This document shows positions 14,291 through 24,963 of a stretch of 64,000 bases of DNA, piece after piece. The stretch covers positions 8,105,501 through 8,169,500 of the forward strand of contig LR746268.1 in NCBI GenBank assembly GCA_902729315.2. Direction: 5' to 3'. This DNA comes from Spirodela intermedia (lineage: Eukaryota > Streptophyta > Magnoliopsida > Alismatales > Araceae). Position 1 is the first letter of the stretch. Every line of letters begins with the position of its first letter. The translations under genes were made by a program, and so were the position numbers. The notes under the pieces were generated by a model. The model worked only from the letters and a program-made list of their open reading frames with translations, had not been told where the DNA came from and searched no databases.

Positions 14291-14291
<1 letters not shown>

Positions 14292-14325
<34 letters not shown>

Positions 14326-14392
14326 CGAGTGCCCGTCTATTCAGCCCAACTACGAGAGAGGAGTGAGATAGGCGGAGATTGAGAGTGAGAAT

Positions 14393-14423
<31 letters not shown>

Positions 14424-14424
14424 A
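14292..14424. repeat. core flanked by inverted (CT)n and (GA)n arms, upstream of VTL
   Basis: A (CT)n arm (14292-14321), a unique core (about 14321-14377, containing AGTGCCCGTCTATTCAGCCC) and a GA/GT-rich arm (14378-14424) form an inverted-arm structure. The same core lies upstream of the truncated VTL copy at 22191-22243, but in the opposite orientation relative to the gene; the gene-proximal flank (AACGCCGA-TGGCTG) is in the same orientation in both. Confidence 0.85.
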
Positions 14425-14650
14425 TGACCAACGCCGAGTGGCTGTTTTCATAAACCGTAGGGGAATCGAGTTCCCCTGAGGTGCGGTCAGTCCCCACTGG
14501 AGAGCCCGCCCTCCTTGTAGTCGCGCGGCAGTTTTTTCCGCCGGGGTGGTGCCAATGGCCTGGACCCAGATTACCTTCCTTTCCTCCCTCGTCTATTTTC
14601 TTAGAGAAGGTGGGGGCATCACCATCCATCCTCAAGGAGACGACCCTCGA

Positions 14651-14660
14651 CTATAAATAG
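14651..14660 (+). promoter_or_regulatory. TATA box of VTL
   Basis: CTATAAATAG, 54 bp upstream of the first ATG. The surrounding ~280 bp (14425-14713) is conserved upstream of the truncated copy, which keeps CTATAAATAAA at the same place. Confidence 0.8.
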
Positions 14661-14713
14661 TGCCAGCGGATGGCGTGTGTCTCCCACGCTCACGCTCGGG
14701 TTCACTCCGATAG

Positions 14714-15379
14714 ATGCAACCTGACTCTTCCTTCTCTCGTCCTCCGCTAGGCATGGCACAAAACGAGCTTAAGCTTACCATGGGCGGCGCTGCCGGTCCC
14801 GGAGGCGAGCAGCAGGAGTTCGACTACTCGCAGAGGGCGCAGTGGCTGCGCGCGGCGGTGCTGGGCGCCAACGACGGGCTCGTCTCCACGGCGTCCATGA
14901 TGATGGGGGTGAGCGCGGTGAGGACGGACGTCAGGTCCATGGTCCTCACGGGCATCGCCGGCATGGTGGCCGGCGCGTGCAGCATGGCGATCGGTGAGTT
15001 CGTCTCCGTCTACTCGCAGGTGGACGTGGAGGTGGCCCAGCGGCGGAGGGACAGCGGCTCTAGGGAGGCGGCGGCGGTGGCGAAGGAGGAGGGAGACCTC
15101 CCCAGCCCCGTGCAGGCGGCTATGGCGTCGGCGACGGCGTTCTCGGTGGGGGCACTGGTGCCGCTGCTGGCGGCCGGATTCATCACGAGCTACCCCGTGA
15201 GGCTCGGTGTCGCCGCCGCCGCTGTCACGGTGGCGCTGCTCGTCTTCGGCGTAACCGGCGCCAAACTTGGCGGGGTCCCCGTCGGGAGGTCGGCGGCGAG
15301 GGTCCTGATCGGCGGCTGGTTGGCCATGGCTGTCACCTACGCCCTGATGAGGCTGGTCGGCGGCACGACCGGGTTTTAA
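14714..15379 (+). CDS. vacuolar iron transporter-like protein (VIT/CCC1 family, nodulin-21 type)
   Basis: Single exon, 221 residues if the first ATG is used, 208 from the second (14753, MAQNELKL). VIT/CCC1 proteins move Fe(II) or Mn(II) into vacuoles; the short nodulin-21-like (VTL) branch lacks the large cytosolic metal-binding loop of VIT1. Signatures: QWLRAAVLGANDGLVSTASM in TM1, AGMVAGACSMAIGEFVSVYSQ in TM2 with the family's GEFVS motif, a short hydrophilic linker (about residues 98-135) and three more hydrophobic segments, so five membrane spans. Coding DNA is very GC-rich. TATA box and short leader are clear. It converges on QCR6. A 5' fragment is duplicated at 21677-21890. Metal selectivity cannot be read from the sequence. 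Confidence 0.92.
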   Translation: MQPDSSFSRPPLGMAQNELKLTMGGAAGPGGEQQEFDYSQRAQWLRAAVLGANDGLVSTASMMMGVSAVRTDVRSMVLTGIAGMVAGACSMAIGEFVSVYSQVDVEVAQRRRDSGSREAAAVAKEEGDLPSPVQAAMASATAFSVGALVPLLAAGFITSYPVRLGVAAAAVTVALLVFGVTGAKLGGVPVGRSAARVLIGGWLAMAVTYALMRLVGGTTGF

Positions 15380-15785
15380 CGCCGTTCTCCTCCAATGTGA
15401 ATAACCCACGTGGGCTTCTGCAATAATATTATGCCACGTCGGACCTTCCACTGGGCCTCACTCACTTCGTCTTCTCCCCTAAACAGATCCCCTGGTGACG
15501 CTTAAAAGCCGAAGCAGCGCCATTAAAAAAACCTTCATACGAGGAGACCGTCTTCCCGCGGCGATGAACAAAAGCCAGGGCCCCCCCGCAGACGGCCAAA
15601 ATTATTTCCCCTTCTGGGTCGAAACCGTTTTAATCCCTGATGAATGATTCCCGAAAAGTCAAAGCAAAAGCAAGCGCGCCTGTCCCAGGAAGTCAACGTT
15701 ATGACGAGCCGCGCGAGCAAAAGACGAGGGCCCTCAAGGAGTCAGCGAGTTCGCTGAACGGCCATGCAAATGAGAAATTCCGCTA
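15380..15785. other. 3' spacer between convergent VTL and QCR6
   Basis: Contains the 3' ends of both transcripts. No other feature is visible. Confidence 0.5.
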
Positions 15786-17977
15786 TTATTTCAACTTCTC
15801 AAAGAGCTTCGGAGCGACCTGCGTTTTTAGACGTACTTTCACGTTAAACGATCATGCATGGAAAGCTAAGACCTGTAAAACGTTAGGAGAAGCATGGCGG
15901 GATGGTACTCACACAGTGGTCAACGCATGACCAGTAGTCGAAGTATTGCCCAGTGCAGTGCTTGTGGCCCGACTCGTCGCCCTTGACTCGGTCGATGCAT
16001 CTCTACAGAGGCACAGGCATCATGTCATCTCGAGCGACAAGGTGTCGTTTGGACATTTTGCGAATAGGAGAGAGAATCTAAGGGGGATTCAGAAGGAATC
16101 AGAAAGGAATAATTTTTTTCAAAGAGAACAAGAAAGATAATTCAGAACCGTTCTTCGGAATTGATGCAAAGTCAAGGGTATTCCAAATAAAAAAAAAGAA
16201 AAAAGAGAGCCCCTCTGACCATCTTGCCCTTAAAGATAATACAGAGCCAGAGACACCCACGTACTATGATATCTGAAGTCAACGTACGGTTTCAGGAACA
16301 TAATAGTTACCAGCTGGGCTTTCTTGTAGCATGCATGAAGCTCGCTTCACATCCGACTAGACAGACCCCAGCTCAATCCACAAGCCAGTGTCAACATTCA
16401 TCAGAATTGAAGAACTGTTCATATAGGAGTGTCATTCAAGCAAACTGACGCAAAACACCTAGTCCGGTCTTTGCCAATATTACCAGATCACAGCTAATCC
16501 CAGATCGATGAGACAAGCGTCATGATTGGTTCATTCACTTTATTCAAAACAAATAATCTAGTACTTCATAAAAATGATAGTTTCAATGGAATCTACAAGA
16601 TAATACACATTAAAAACCATAGTTAATACATAGAGCGAGATAAAATGTCATGATTTTTAAAATTTTAAGATATCAAAAAAATTCATCTTTTTTTCAGAAA
16701 CCGAATTGCAAGCATGGTTTCTGATCAGAACCGACCAAACATTAAATACCATAGTTGAGATATAAAGTACGCTAAATTTTCATGATTTTTGGATGATATC
16801 GCTGGTAAGAGCTCTCCCCCCCATTCCTCAAATACACAGACAGGCACACAAATTGAACATAAGGTTGGTGGAGAGCGGAAGAGCTTCCACCACTTTTCAG
16901 TAGAGGCCACAATTGCCACCACACCCATATCATTGTTTTTATTATCCTCATAGGATCCACATCGTTGGCTGGGGCCTTTTCCTTTCCCTAAGACACCTTT
17001 TGTTTTCTTCCTCCTTTCTCTTCCTTCCTGGACCTTTTTCTCTCAGGCTAGAATCGCCAAAGCAGCCGCTTCCCAGTAGAATCGGGACTGGAGCTGTGGC
17101 CCTTTGCCAGCATTAACGAAGTTAATCCACCTCTGATACAAGAGTGGTAATTGATTAGGATTTCAGAAGCTTCAGAGGCATAGGATTGAACAAAATACTG
17201 AATGCTAGGTTCAAGATCCAGAACAGCCAAAATCTAGACTTGTTGCTTGAAGATGAATCTCCGCAACTTATGCACAATGATCCGACCAGAATTGTTTTAC
17301 AGATTTTCACAGCATAAACACTCTTCTAACTGAAAACAGACGCTCCACATTTTTAAGAATTCAGCCTAGAAAAGTCTGGATAGCTCCAAATTAAGAACAA
17401 ATATCTTACCAGCTCTCAGAAATTAATCAAGTAGAAGTGAAACAAATGGGTAGTATCAGAGTCTCTGTCCACTGCGTGGCATAAATGTGACAGCAGATTT
17501 CAAATGGCCCACAAATCAACTGCCCTGGACATGGACTAATGAGTTAAATGAACCAAGTAGAAACTTTTTGGGAAGCTGGGGAATCCATGTACAAACATAT
17601 TAGTGAAACGAATATAGCGCATCATTTCCGATTTTCTGGTTGTCTTTATGAACCAGTCTTCAGAAAATTAAAAGCAAGATAAGAAATAACTGGACTTCTA
17701 TATGGAATATATAAATTTTCTTTTCAGAAGTTGATATAGTAAAAAAAAACTACGGACAGGCCATCAGGAAATAGCTTACAGTCTGATGCAATGAGACATA
17801 TAAAGGATAAAATCAACTGACTAGCTGATAGGAAAATACTGGAAGGCAATGAAAATATGTAAAAAGGTTCTCCTGATTGTTCAAGGCATTACCCCATACT
17901 CAACCCAGTATTTTACGCATTTCGGTTTGCAACGCTCCTCATAGTACTTTTTTGGATCGACAGGCTCCTCATCAGCC
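15786..17977 (-). CDS. QCR6: cytochrome b-c1 complex subunit 6 (hinge protein)
   Basis: Acidic hinge subunit of mitochondrial complex III, which helps dock cytochrome c. Three short exons too small for simple ORF detection join in frame: 17977-17893 (ADEEPVDPKKYYEERCKPKC...), 16002-15913 (CIDRVKGDESGHKHCTGQYF, then DYWSCVDHC) and 15818-15786 (VAPKLFEKLK, stop). Total about 69 residues, the family's size, with the conserved cysteine pattern. The first exon starts with a G that would complete an ATG split across an upstream intron, so the initiator AT must come from a leader exon further 5', probably near 19.5-19.6 kb; I could not fix it. Introns are 1.9 kb and 94 bp. The upstream region forms the left arm of the large palindrome. 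Confidence 0.85.
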
Positions 17978-19739
17978 CTGTAGAGCACAGAAAATTAGCG
18001 AAGAGATTGGATAAAAATACAGTTTAGAGGGGAGGAAAGATCAAGTTGAGAGTCTGCCTTTCACAGCTTAAATTAAGAAACAACATAAAATAATCGATAA
18101 AACAATTGATGCCATAAACTAATTAGAGGATATTTTCTGCCATATATATATTATATATATGATCATTTAAAATTCATCATTTGCATTTCTTTAAATGTAA
18201 CCAGATTAAATTTAAATAAAATTACAATCATATCACTCTTTCTGATACTACTGCTGCTTTATCATATTAGGGATAAAGTGAGGCAAGAATTATGTGTCAG
18301 AAACGACATCATAAAAAGTGAGAGTGGTCACGATTAAACAGAAGACACAAGCATCATTATATTTTTAACCCAAAGTATTCATGATAGCATGAATATCAGT
18401 CCGAAATAAGTGGAACTCAACTCCTATCTTTTTCTGTAAAATTGTGTCTGTAGCGGTCCCATTAGTAATATACACCAATCACCACATGAATGCACAAACT
18501 AGAAGCAAATCTCAAGTCCATATGTTGCATAGGGGTTGAATTGGCAACCAAAGGTGTCTAGGATACAATAGTGAACCAGATTCATGTGCTTCCAATCCAG
18601 TTGTGTGTCTCTAAAACTACGAAAGTGCAAAGAGACAAAAAATAAATAATAAGTGGCAATCAATCGTTGAGAATCCGGAAAATGTAGGCTCCAAATCATC
18701 ATGTGGTGGTCTTGGACCGGACAGGGAAATAGACAAACCCTTGTGAACAGCTCGTTTTGATGAAATCAGGTTTTCCAGTTCAACTTGTCTGCATGTTATT
18801 TAAGCGTATATCTTTCCTATAATCAAGGTTGGTCGGACTCTTCTCCAACCTTTTCCCCCTCGCAAAGACTAGGATGCGCGATTCAACAGTATTATGCTGG
18901 GCCTTTTGTATCCTTAGAATTTAACTACTACCAACAGCTTAAAGCTGGAAGGGAAGTAGGTACATATTGTTCGAGCATATGGTTTCAATTCTTCCAAAAC
19001 TATGCGGGCTAATTTTCAAGCGAGTTCTTACATACATATACATTAACGTAAACAACAATAAAGTTAGACATCTAATTAGGGTTTTGAGAAATGGTGCTGC
19101 AAGCTCTGAACACATGTTGCTAAGACTGCTACCTACTTGCGGAATATATATATGTATATGTTTTGTGGGGCAGTCTATCTTCTAACTTCGCCGGAGAAGC
19201 AGACCCTCATTATACATGAAAATGGAACGGCCGATCAATCAACAGAGATGATTACCCCCCACAGACAGTGTACAACACAAATTCACATTGCTTAAACTGT
19301 AAATGAATGATCAAAAAATCAAGTGTCCCTTAATTCAGAAAATTACATAACATCTACCAAAAGCAATGAGGGATAGTATGTCGCAGAAAGTCTTACTGAC
19401 ATTGCGAATCAGTTGCGTGGGAAGCGCTCGACTTTGCCTGCACGCAAAGAGATCGATTCTACCGGTTAGAATCCAGAAGCATCACGGGAGGGAAAAAAAG
19501 AAAAAAGAAACCCGGATTACGGACAGCCAGGTCTTTGATTCGATAGTTAGCTGAAGGGATCGAACGGACGTTTACCTTTCCCTCCTCTCACCGGCGAGTC
19601 TCCTCGCGACGCACACCGGCTTGGACGAACTTGCGGACTCGAAGGGCTGACTGACTCTGGCTGGAGGGAGTTTCAAGTGTAGGCAGCCTAGCCAACAACC
19701 ACCGTCCACGCCCGAGGATCTAACACAGGATCTGGACCG
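17978..19739 (-). other. QCR6 5' leader intron and proximal promoter
   Basis: No other gene seen. Candidate donor sites exist on the minus strand around 19575-19590 (CGCCG|GTGAGA, AAAG|GTAAAC) in a GC-richer patch at 19560-19740 that looks like a transcription start region. None supplies an obvious AT immediately before the donor, so the split-ATG model is unconfirmed. Confidence 0.4.
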
Positions 19740-19897
19740 TCCAATAAGTTAATTTCAGGATCCGAGACGTCCAAACGATGTACCCAGACTTCCCGCGGAG
19801 GGAGGATGCCCTCTTCCGAAATGTTCGTTCCTCTCGACGTTCGATTCATGCAGAAAATTTTCTAGTCACTTTTTAACAGGGCACAATTCACTAAACA

Positions 19898-20015
19898 GAC
19901 AATATTTAATTAAATATAATATACTATTTTTATGTTGACAATATTTATATTAAATATCATATATTATATTTATGTTGAGAATATTTAATTAAATTTAATA
20001 TATTATTTTTATGTT
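19898..20015 (+). repeat. three tandem 39-40-bp AT-rich units
   Basis: Units 19898-19936, 19937-19976 and 19977-20015, each starting GACAATATTT or GAGAATATTT and ending TTTATGTT. The right palindrome arm has only one such unit. Confidence 0.85.
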
Positions 20016-20570
20016 AAATTGATTCTAGCTCTGCGCTATCACTTTGATCTACATATAAGTCACATCAGAAGTAAAGTCAAACATAATATGCCCCTCTCCT
20101 TTTTGTAAAGGAGCCCACCAAGAAAAAGGTCAAGTATGCTACCTTAAATTTCTAAATGCCTATACTATATTTTACTGGTTCAATAAGTAATTGACATAAT
20201 TAGTATAACTTGGCTTAAATATGATATTAATAATATTATTATAAGATGGACGTGATAATCACAGATTTCACAAAAACATTATTATTAATCAACATAGTAT
20301 TAAACTTAATTAAAATTTACTAATAGAGACGTAGTTTTTGTGAGTATTTCATATGGTCAATAAAATACTAATAAAATCTAGATTATTTTTATTAAATACT
20401 ACTTATTATATTTACATCAACAAACAAATTATACAGAATTATAGCTCCCCTTCCGTCTATACTAGAAAAATAAATAATGATAAAAATAAGAAGAAAATCA
20501 ATTTTGGACCAGATTGAGTAGGAAAATGGTGAATTATTATTAACTAATAGTCGTAAGATTTTTATGAAAT

Positions 20571-20904
20571 GTTTTAAGGTAATAGATATATTTTTTACGT
20601 AATATCAAAGAAATATAGTTACTAAATAATTCAACATCTCAAAAGGAATCTTAGCCCTCCAATGTAATTAATCCAATGCTCTAGAAAAATTCACAACATT
20701 CATAAATCCAACATCTCCCCATCTCGTGCCATCATACAAGAAGGAAGAGTATACACCTTTCTCATTCCTACCTTTCTCATACGCCTTTTGTTGATTTTTG
20801 AGGAGTAAACAAAATTGATAGCTTACAAGTCCACTAGTGGGAATGGCCAAGATTCCACCTACTTACATGGCCCAAGCACAAAAGGCACAATGATTATAAG
20901 GATT
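20571..20904. other. spacer at the palindrome centre
   Basis: AT-rich, no coding feature. Similarity between arms fades into it on both sides, so the exact axis is not defined. Confidence 0.5.
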
Positions 20905-21676
20905 TAGTTTAGATATTACACAAAAATTACAGTCATAAATCACCTAATTTGATTCCCCATTTTCTTACTCATTTAGATCAAAATTGAGTTTCTTCTTAGT
21001 ATTATTATTATGTATTTTATTTTAGAAGGGGAGCTATAATTCTATATAATTTGTATGCTGAGGTTAAATCTAATGACCCACGAGTATAGTAAGGAATGTT
21101 TAAATAAAAGGAATTTTCTTTGAATTAGGATTCCCAAAATACTATTCTTATGTTAGTAATTTTATTAATATTAATATTGTGTTAACTAATAATAATATCG
21201 TTGGTGAAATCTGTAATTATTACGTGCATCTTATAATAATAATATTAATATCATATTTAACTCCGATTACACTAATTATATAAATTGCTTTTTGAACTAG
21301 TAAAAAATATTACAGGCACTTAGAAATTTAAGGTTGCATACTTGACTTTACTTGGTGGGTCACTTACAAAAAGGACAGGGGGATGCCATGTTTGATTTTA
21401 CTTCAGATGTGAAGTATCTATAGATCCAAGTGATAACGAAGAGTTAAAATCAATTTAAGATTAAAAAATAATATATGAAAGTTAATTAAATATTGTGTGT
21501 AAAGTGCATTGTGCCATGTTAAAAAGCTACAGGAAAATTTTCCGCACCAATCAGACTTTGAGAGGAATGAACACCCTGGGGAAGTCAATTCCGGATGAGG
21601 GTATCATCCTTCCACCGCCGGTAGTGGGAGTGCATCGTTTGAAATTCTCAGATCCTGAAAAATAAGAGGCTCCTCC

Positions 21677-21890
21677 TTACTATGGACTAGACGTCCGTCC
21701 TCACCGCGCTCAACCCCATCATCATGGACGCCGTGGAGACGAGCCCGTCGTTGGCGCCCAGCACCGCCGCGCGCAGCCACTGCGCCCTCTGCTGCTCGTC
21801 TCTGGGACCGGCAGCGCCGCCCATGGTCAGCTTAAGCTCGTTCTGTGCCATGCCTAGCGGAGGACGAGCGAAGGAAGAGTCAGGCTGCAC
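21677..21890 (-). pseudogene. 5' fragment of VTL, inverted copy
   Basis: Encodes MQPDSSFARPPLGMAQNELK onward, nearly identical to VTL for about 65 residues except a four-residue gap after GEQQ, and ends RTDV then TAG at 21687-21689, where the intact gene reads CAGG. Similarity to VTL stops at about 21677 and the right palindrome arm begins. Only TM1 is left, so no transporter can be made. Confidence 0.9.
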
Positions 21891-21941
21891 CTATCAGAGG
21901 GACCCCGAGCGTGAGCGTGGGAGGCACACGCCCTTCTGAGG

Positions 21942-21953
21942 CTTTATTTATAG
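21942..21953 (-). promoter_or_regulatory. TATA box of the truncated VTL copy
   Basis: Minus strand CTATAAATAAA at the position equivalent to the VTL TATA box. The promoter was copied with the gene and could still drive transcription into the palindrome arm. Confidence 0.7.
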
Positions 21954-22160
21954 TCGCGGGTCGTCTCCTTGAGGATCGATGATGATGCCCCCACCTTCTC
22001 TAAGAAAAGAAACGAGGGAGGAAAGGAGGGTAATCTGGCCCCACGCTATTGGCACCACTAGGCAGAAAACCTGCCGCGCGTATCTCCGGTGGGGACCGAC
22101 CGCGCCTTAGGGGAACTCGTTTCCCCTACGGTTTATGAAAACAGCCATTCGGCGTTGATC

Positions 22161-22292
22161 AGCTCTCTCTCTCTCTCTCTCTCTCTCTCTACAAGTGCCC
22201 GTCTGTTCAGCCCGCCTACGACAGAGGAGTGAGACAGGCAGATAGATTCATAAATAGATAGAGCGAGAGAGCGAGAAACAGAGAGAGAGAGA
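22161..22292. repeat. second (CT)n-core-(GA)n structure, core flipped relative to VTL
   Basis: (CT)n at 22161-22190, core 22191-22243 (AGTGCCCGTCTGTTCAGCCC), then GA-rich DNA to 22292. The core is on the plus strand as at 14321, although the neighbouring VTL copy is on the minus strand. Confidence 0.85.
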
Positions 22293-22499
22293 AGCTGCCT
22301 ACTGTGTCGACGCGGCTCTGGACAATGCGCCATATGGAGAAGGCGTGGGGTAGGCAGGGATAGGGGCCCACAAAATGTTCAGCTGTGCATCGATGGGAAC
22401 GAAATTCGGCCGCTCCAAGCTCACCACGGAAGGTAGGCCCTGACAGTCCACTCGAGCCGTGACCTGAAAACCATCGGGCGTGGAGGGGACCAGACCATC

Positions 22500-22632
22500 C
22501 AGCACATATGTGGAGCATCTGGCGGTGGCTTCCCTGGTGACGCGTCGTCGCGTATATAACAGCAGGGCCACATTGACACTTCTCCTTCATCTGCTCATCA
22601 GGTCCCCGCCCACCCCAGATAACCGGAGTTGC

Positions 22633-22682
<50 letters not shown>

Positions 22683-22779
22683 ACCTTATCCCAAAGGAGA
22701 GAGAAAGCAGAGAGAGAAGCAAACCTAGGTCGTGTTGCCTCCCTTCCGTCCCTCTCTTTCTTCCTTCCTCCTAGCAGCC
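22500..22779 (+). promoter_or_regulatory. promoter and leader of the truncated SDC copy
   Basis: TATATAAC at about 22553-22560, followed ~75 bp later by a (GA)n tract (22635-22678) in the presumed leader, then the ATG at 22780. Homologous to 5203-5460. The truncated VTL copy is divergently transcribed from the other side, with ~0.9 kb between the two start codons. Confidence 0.65.
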
Positions 22780-24033
22780 ATGGTAGGAAGCGTCGTAAAC
22801 GACTCCGGGGTGCTTCTCCAGGTCATCGGGAAAGTGAAGCCGCCGGCAGAGGAGATCGAACCGGCCGAGATCGCAGGGACCCGTTCCGCTCAGTTGGGGA
22901 GAGAAAATGGGAGGAAGAAGGAAATCCTGCTCGGGAGGAACCTGCACTCGTCCAGCTTCGGGATTACAGAGCCCGAGGCAGACGAAGAACTCACCAGCGA
23001 CCGCGAGGCTTACATGGCCAGCGTGTTGGCCAAATACAGACGAAACCTCGTGGAGAGGACCAAGCACCATCTAGGTAAAGGAACGGCCGTCGATCTCGTT
23101 CTGAGACGAGAGAGAAACGATAATCTCATATCAGTATTTCCTGATCTACTGTGTTTTAGGGTACCCGTATAATCTAGACTTCGAGTACGGCGCTCTGTCG
23201 CAGCTCCAGCCCTTCTCCATCAACAACCTGGGGGACCCCTTCATCGAGAGCAACTATGGCGTCCACTCAAGGCAGTTCGAGGTGGGGGTGTTGGACTGGT
23301 TCGCCCGCCTGTGGGAGCTAGAGAAGAACGAATACTGGGGCTACATTACCAGCTGTGGCACAGAAGGCAATCTGGATGGTATTCTTATCGGGTTCGTACC
23401 AGATCATACAAGCCCTCTCTCTCTCTCTCTCTCTCTCTCTCGCTCTCACTCGCTCACTAACTCACTCTCCTCACGTGCGATGCTTCTTCTTGACCGGCAG
23501 AGGCGAGAGATCTTCCCGGACGGAGTCCTGTACGCTTCGAGGGAGTCCCACTACTCGGTGTTCAAGGCCGCGAGGATGTACAGAATGGATTGCGTGAAGG
23601 TGGAGACGCTGATCTCCGGCGAGATCGACTGCTCCGGTTTCCAGGTCAAACTTCTGGAGAACAAGGAGAGGCCAGCCATCGTCAACGTCAACATCGGTCG
23701 GTTCTGCTCCGAATACCTCACAGACCTTTCTTTTTCTTCTTCGTCTTCCTCCTCCTATCTGGCACTCGCCTCAGCTCCGACTACCATTGAGTGGCGCAGG
23801 GACGACGGTCAAGGGAGCGGTCGACGATCTCGATCTCGTCATCAAGTTACTCGAGGAGTCCGGCTTCGAGAATCGCTTCTACATCCACTGCGACGGCGCG
23901 CTCTTCGGCCTCATGATGCCCTTCGTGAAACGAGTGATCACCCCCCCTCGATACGCCATTGACAAGGAGCTCCCCAAGCTCGAACTGCGCTGAATGTTTG
24001 AGATTTCCCTTGCCGCAGGCGCCGAAGGTGACG
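22780..24033 (+). pseudogene. serine decarboxylase copy lacking the catalytic-lysine exon
   Basis: Exons 22780-23074, 23160-23401, 23503-23696 and 23800-23933 correspond one-to-one to SDC exons 1-4 with intact splice sites and open frames. Exon 2 encodes almost the same protein (NCGTEGN is SCGTEGN here). The exon 3 acceptor has moved by two bases (CAGAG|GCGAG). Exon 5 begins at 24019 with the same 15 bases (APKVT) and the homology then ends at 24033; the Schiff-base lysine and the whole C-terminal half are missing. A transcript could encode about 290 residues plus a foreign tail, without activity. Classed as pseudogene, though its open frames suggest recent origin or gene conversion. Confidence 0.9.
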
Positions 24034-24963
24034 GACCTTCTTTTTCGCTCACTCCCAACTCTATTTTGTAGTAGATGTAAAAAGACAAACCACATTTCAA
24101 TAAATGTCTAAGATAACATAATTTGTGTTTATTTCAAGAGCATTATGCCCATTCATTCTACAACACCATTTTTATGATGTTTTTTAAAAAGTCATCAAGA
24201 ATGGTCAGAAAATAATTTACATCACCCTTTGATGAATTGAAACATGATTCTAAAACTTGGAAAAGATGCAATCTACAACGCCCTCAAACTTGTGGACTAT
24301 AGTTTTAAATTTCATCTTTCTCTATTTTGCCAAACACATGAGGAGTGAACATTTGAGTTTTTCTCACTCGTGTAATTTTTCAATGTGAAATTAATAAGGG
24401 CTTCCACTTTTCATTTGTATCATTTCGTAAAATCTTCATAGAGATAAAAGGTGCTTGACGTTGCAGAGACAACCAAGGATGCAGATGATTAAGTGCTTTT
24501 GAGGTACACACCCAATAATTATGTGACACATAATGACAAACAAAGTATTTATGTTTTTCCTTTATGTCAATGGCAAAGGTTGATTCTTACTGATACCTTT
24601 TTATGGTTGTTTGAAGAGACTTTGGTATCTTGTGATCATCAATTTGCAGCATGATGAAATCTTCAAATATATTATGACAAAGGAATGCCATGAACAAAGA
24701 GAGAGTTTGCAAACCTACTAGCAAGAAGTCCTTAAGAAGTCAGCCCTGACCACCAGAAAATAGAAGCCTCAGTACTTTCACCTTCTAATGTTTGTCCCTA
24801 TTGGCACTATGCACACATACACAAGTTGTCATGTTGTGTTGCTCCTATGTAGCCATTGTGTCTTATTGTATCATTGTGCATATGACACCCCTTTGTGTGT
24901 GGTGCACTAGTTGGTTTTACACTGCCAATGAATTTCATTATATGCAACAAAGATTCAATAAAT

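Larger units (their letters stand above)
19740..21676. repeat. large imperfect inverted repeat (arms ~0.8 kb)
   Basis: Left arm about 19740-20570, right arm about 20905-21676, spacer ~330 bp. Matching blocks in order from the outside: TTTCAGGATCCGAG/TTTCAGGATCTGAG, CAAACGATG, GAAAATTTTC, TTTTTAACA-GGCACAAT, CAATATTTAATTAA, CTCTCCTTTTTGTAA, AAATTTCTAA-TGCCT, AATATTATTATAAGATG, ATAGCTCCCCTTC. Identity is perhaps 75-85 percent by eye, with indels. The left arm is the QCR6 upstream region; the right arm joins the truncated VTL copy. Either the axis of an inverted duplication or a foldback-type element; the inverted SDC/VTL copies favour the former. Confidence 0.88.

Noticed and set aside
14747-15451. 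234-codon minus-strand frame overlapping VTL
   Set aside because: Mirror of the VTL coding region with a His/Arg/Gly-rich composition typical of an antisense shadow.
19740-21676. Interpretation of the palindrome as a TIR DNA transposon
   Set aside because: No transposase, no target-site duplication visible, and the adjoining SDC/VTL copies are inverted in the same sense, so an inverted duplication explains more; not fully excluded.
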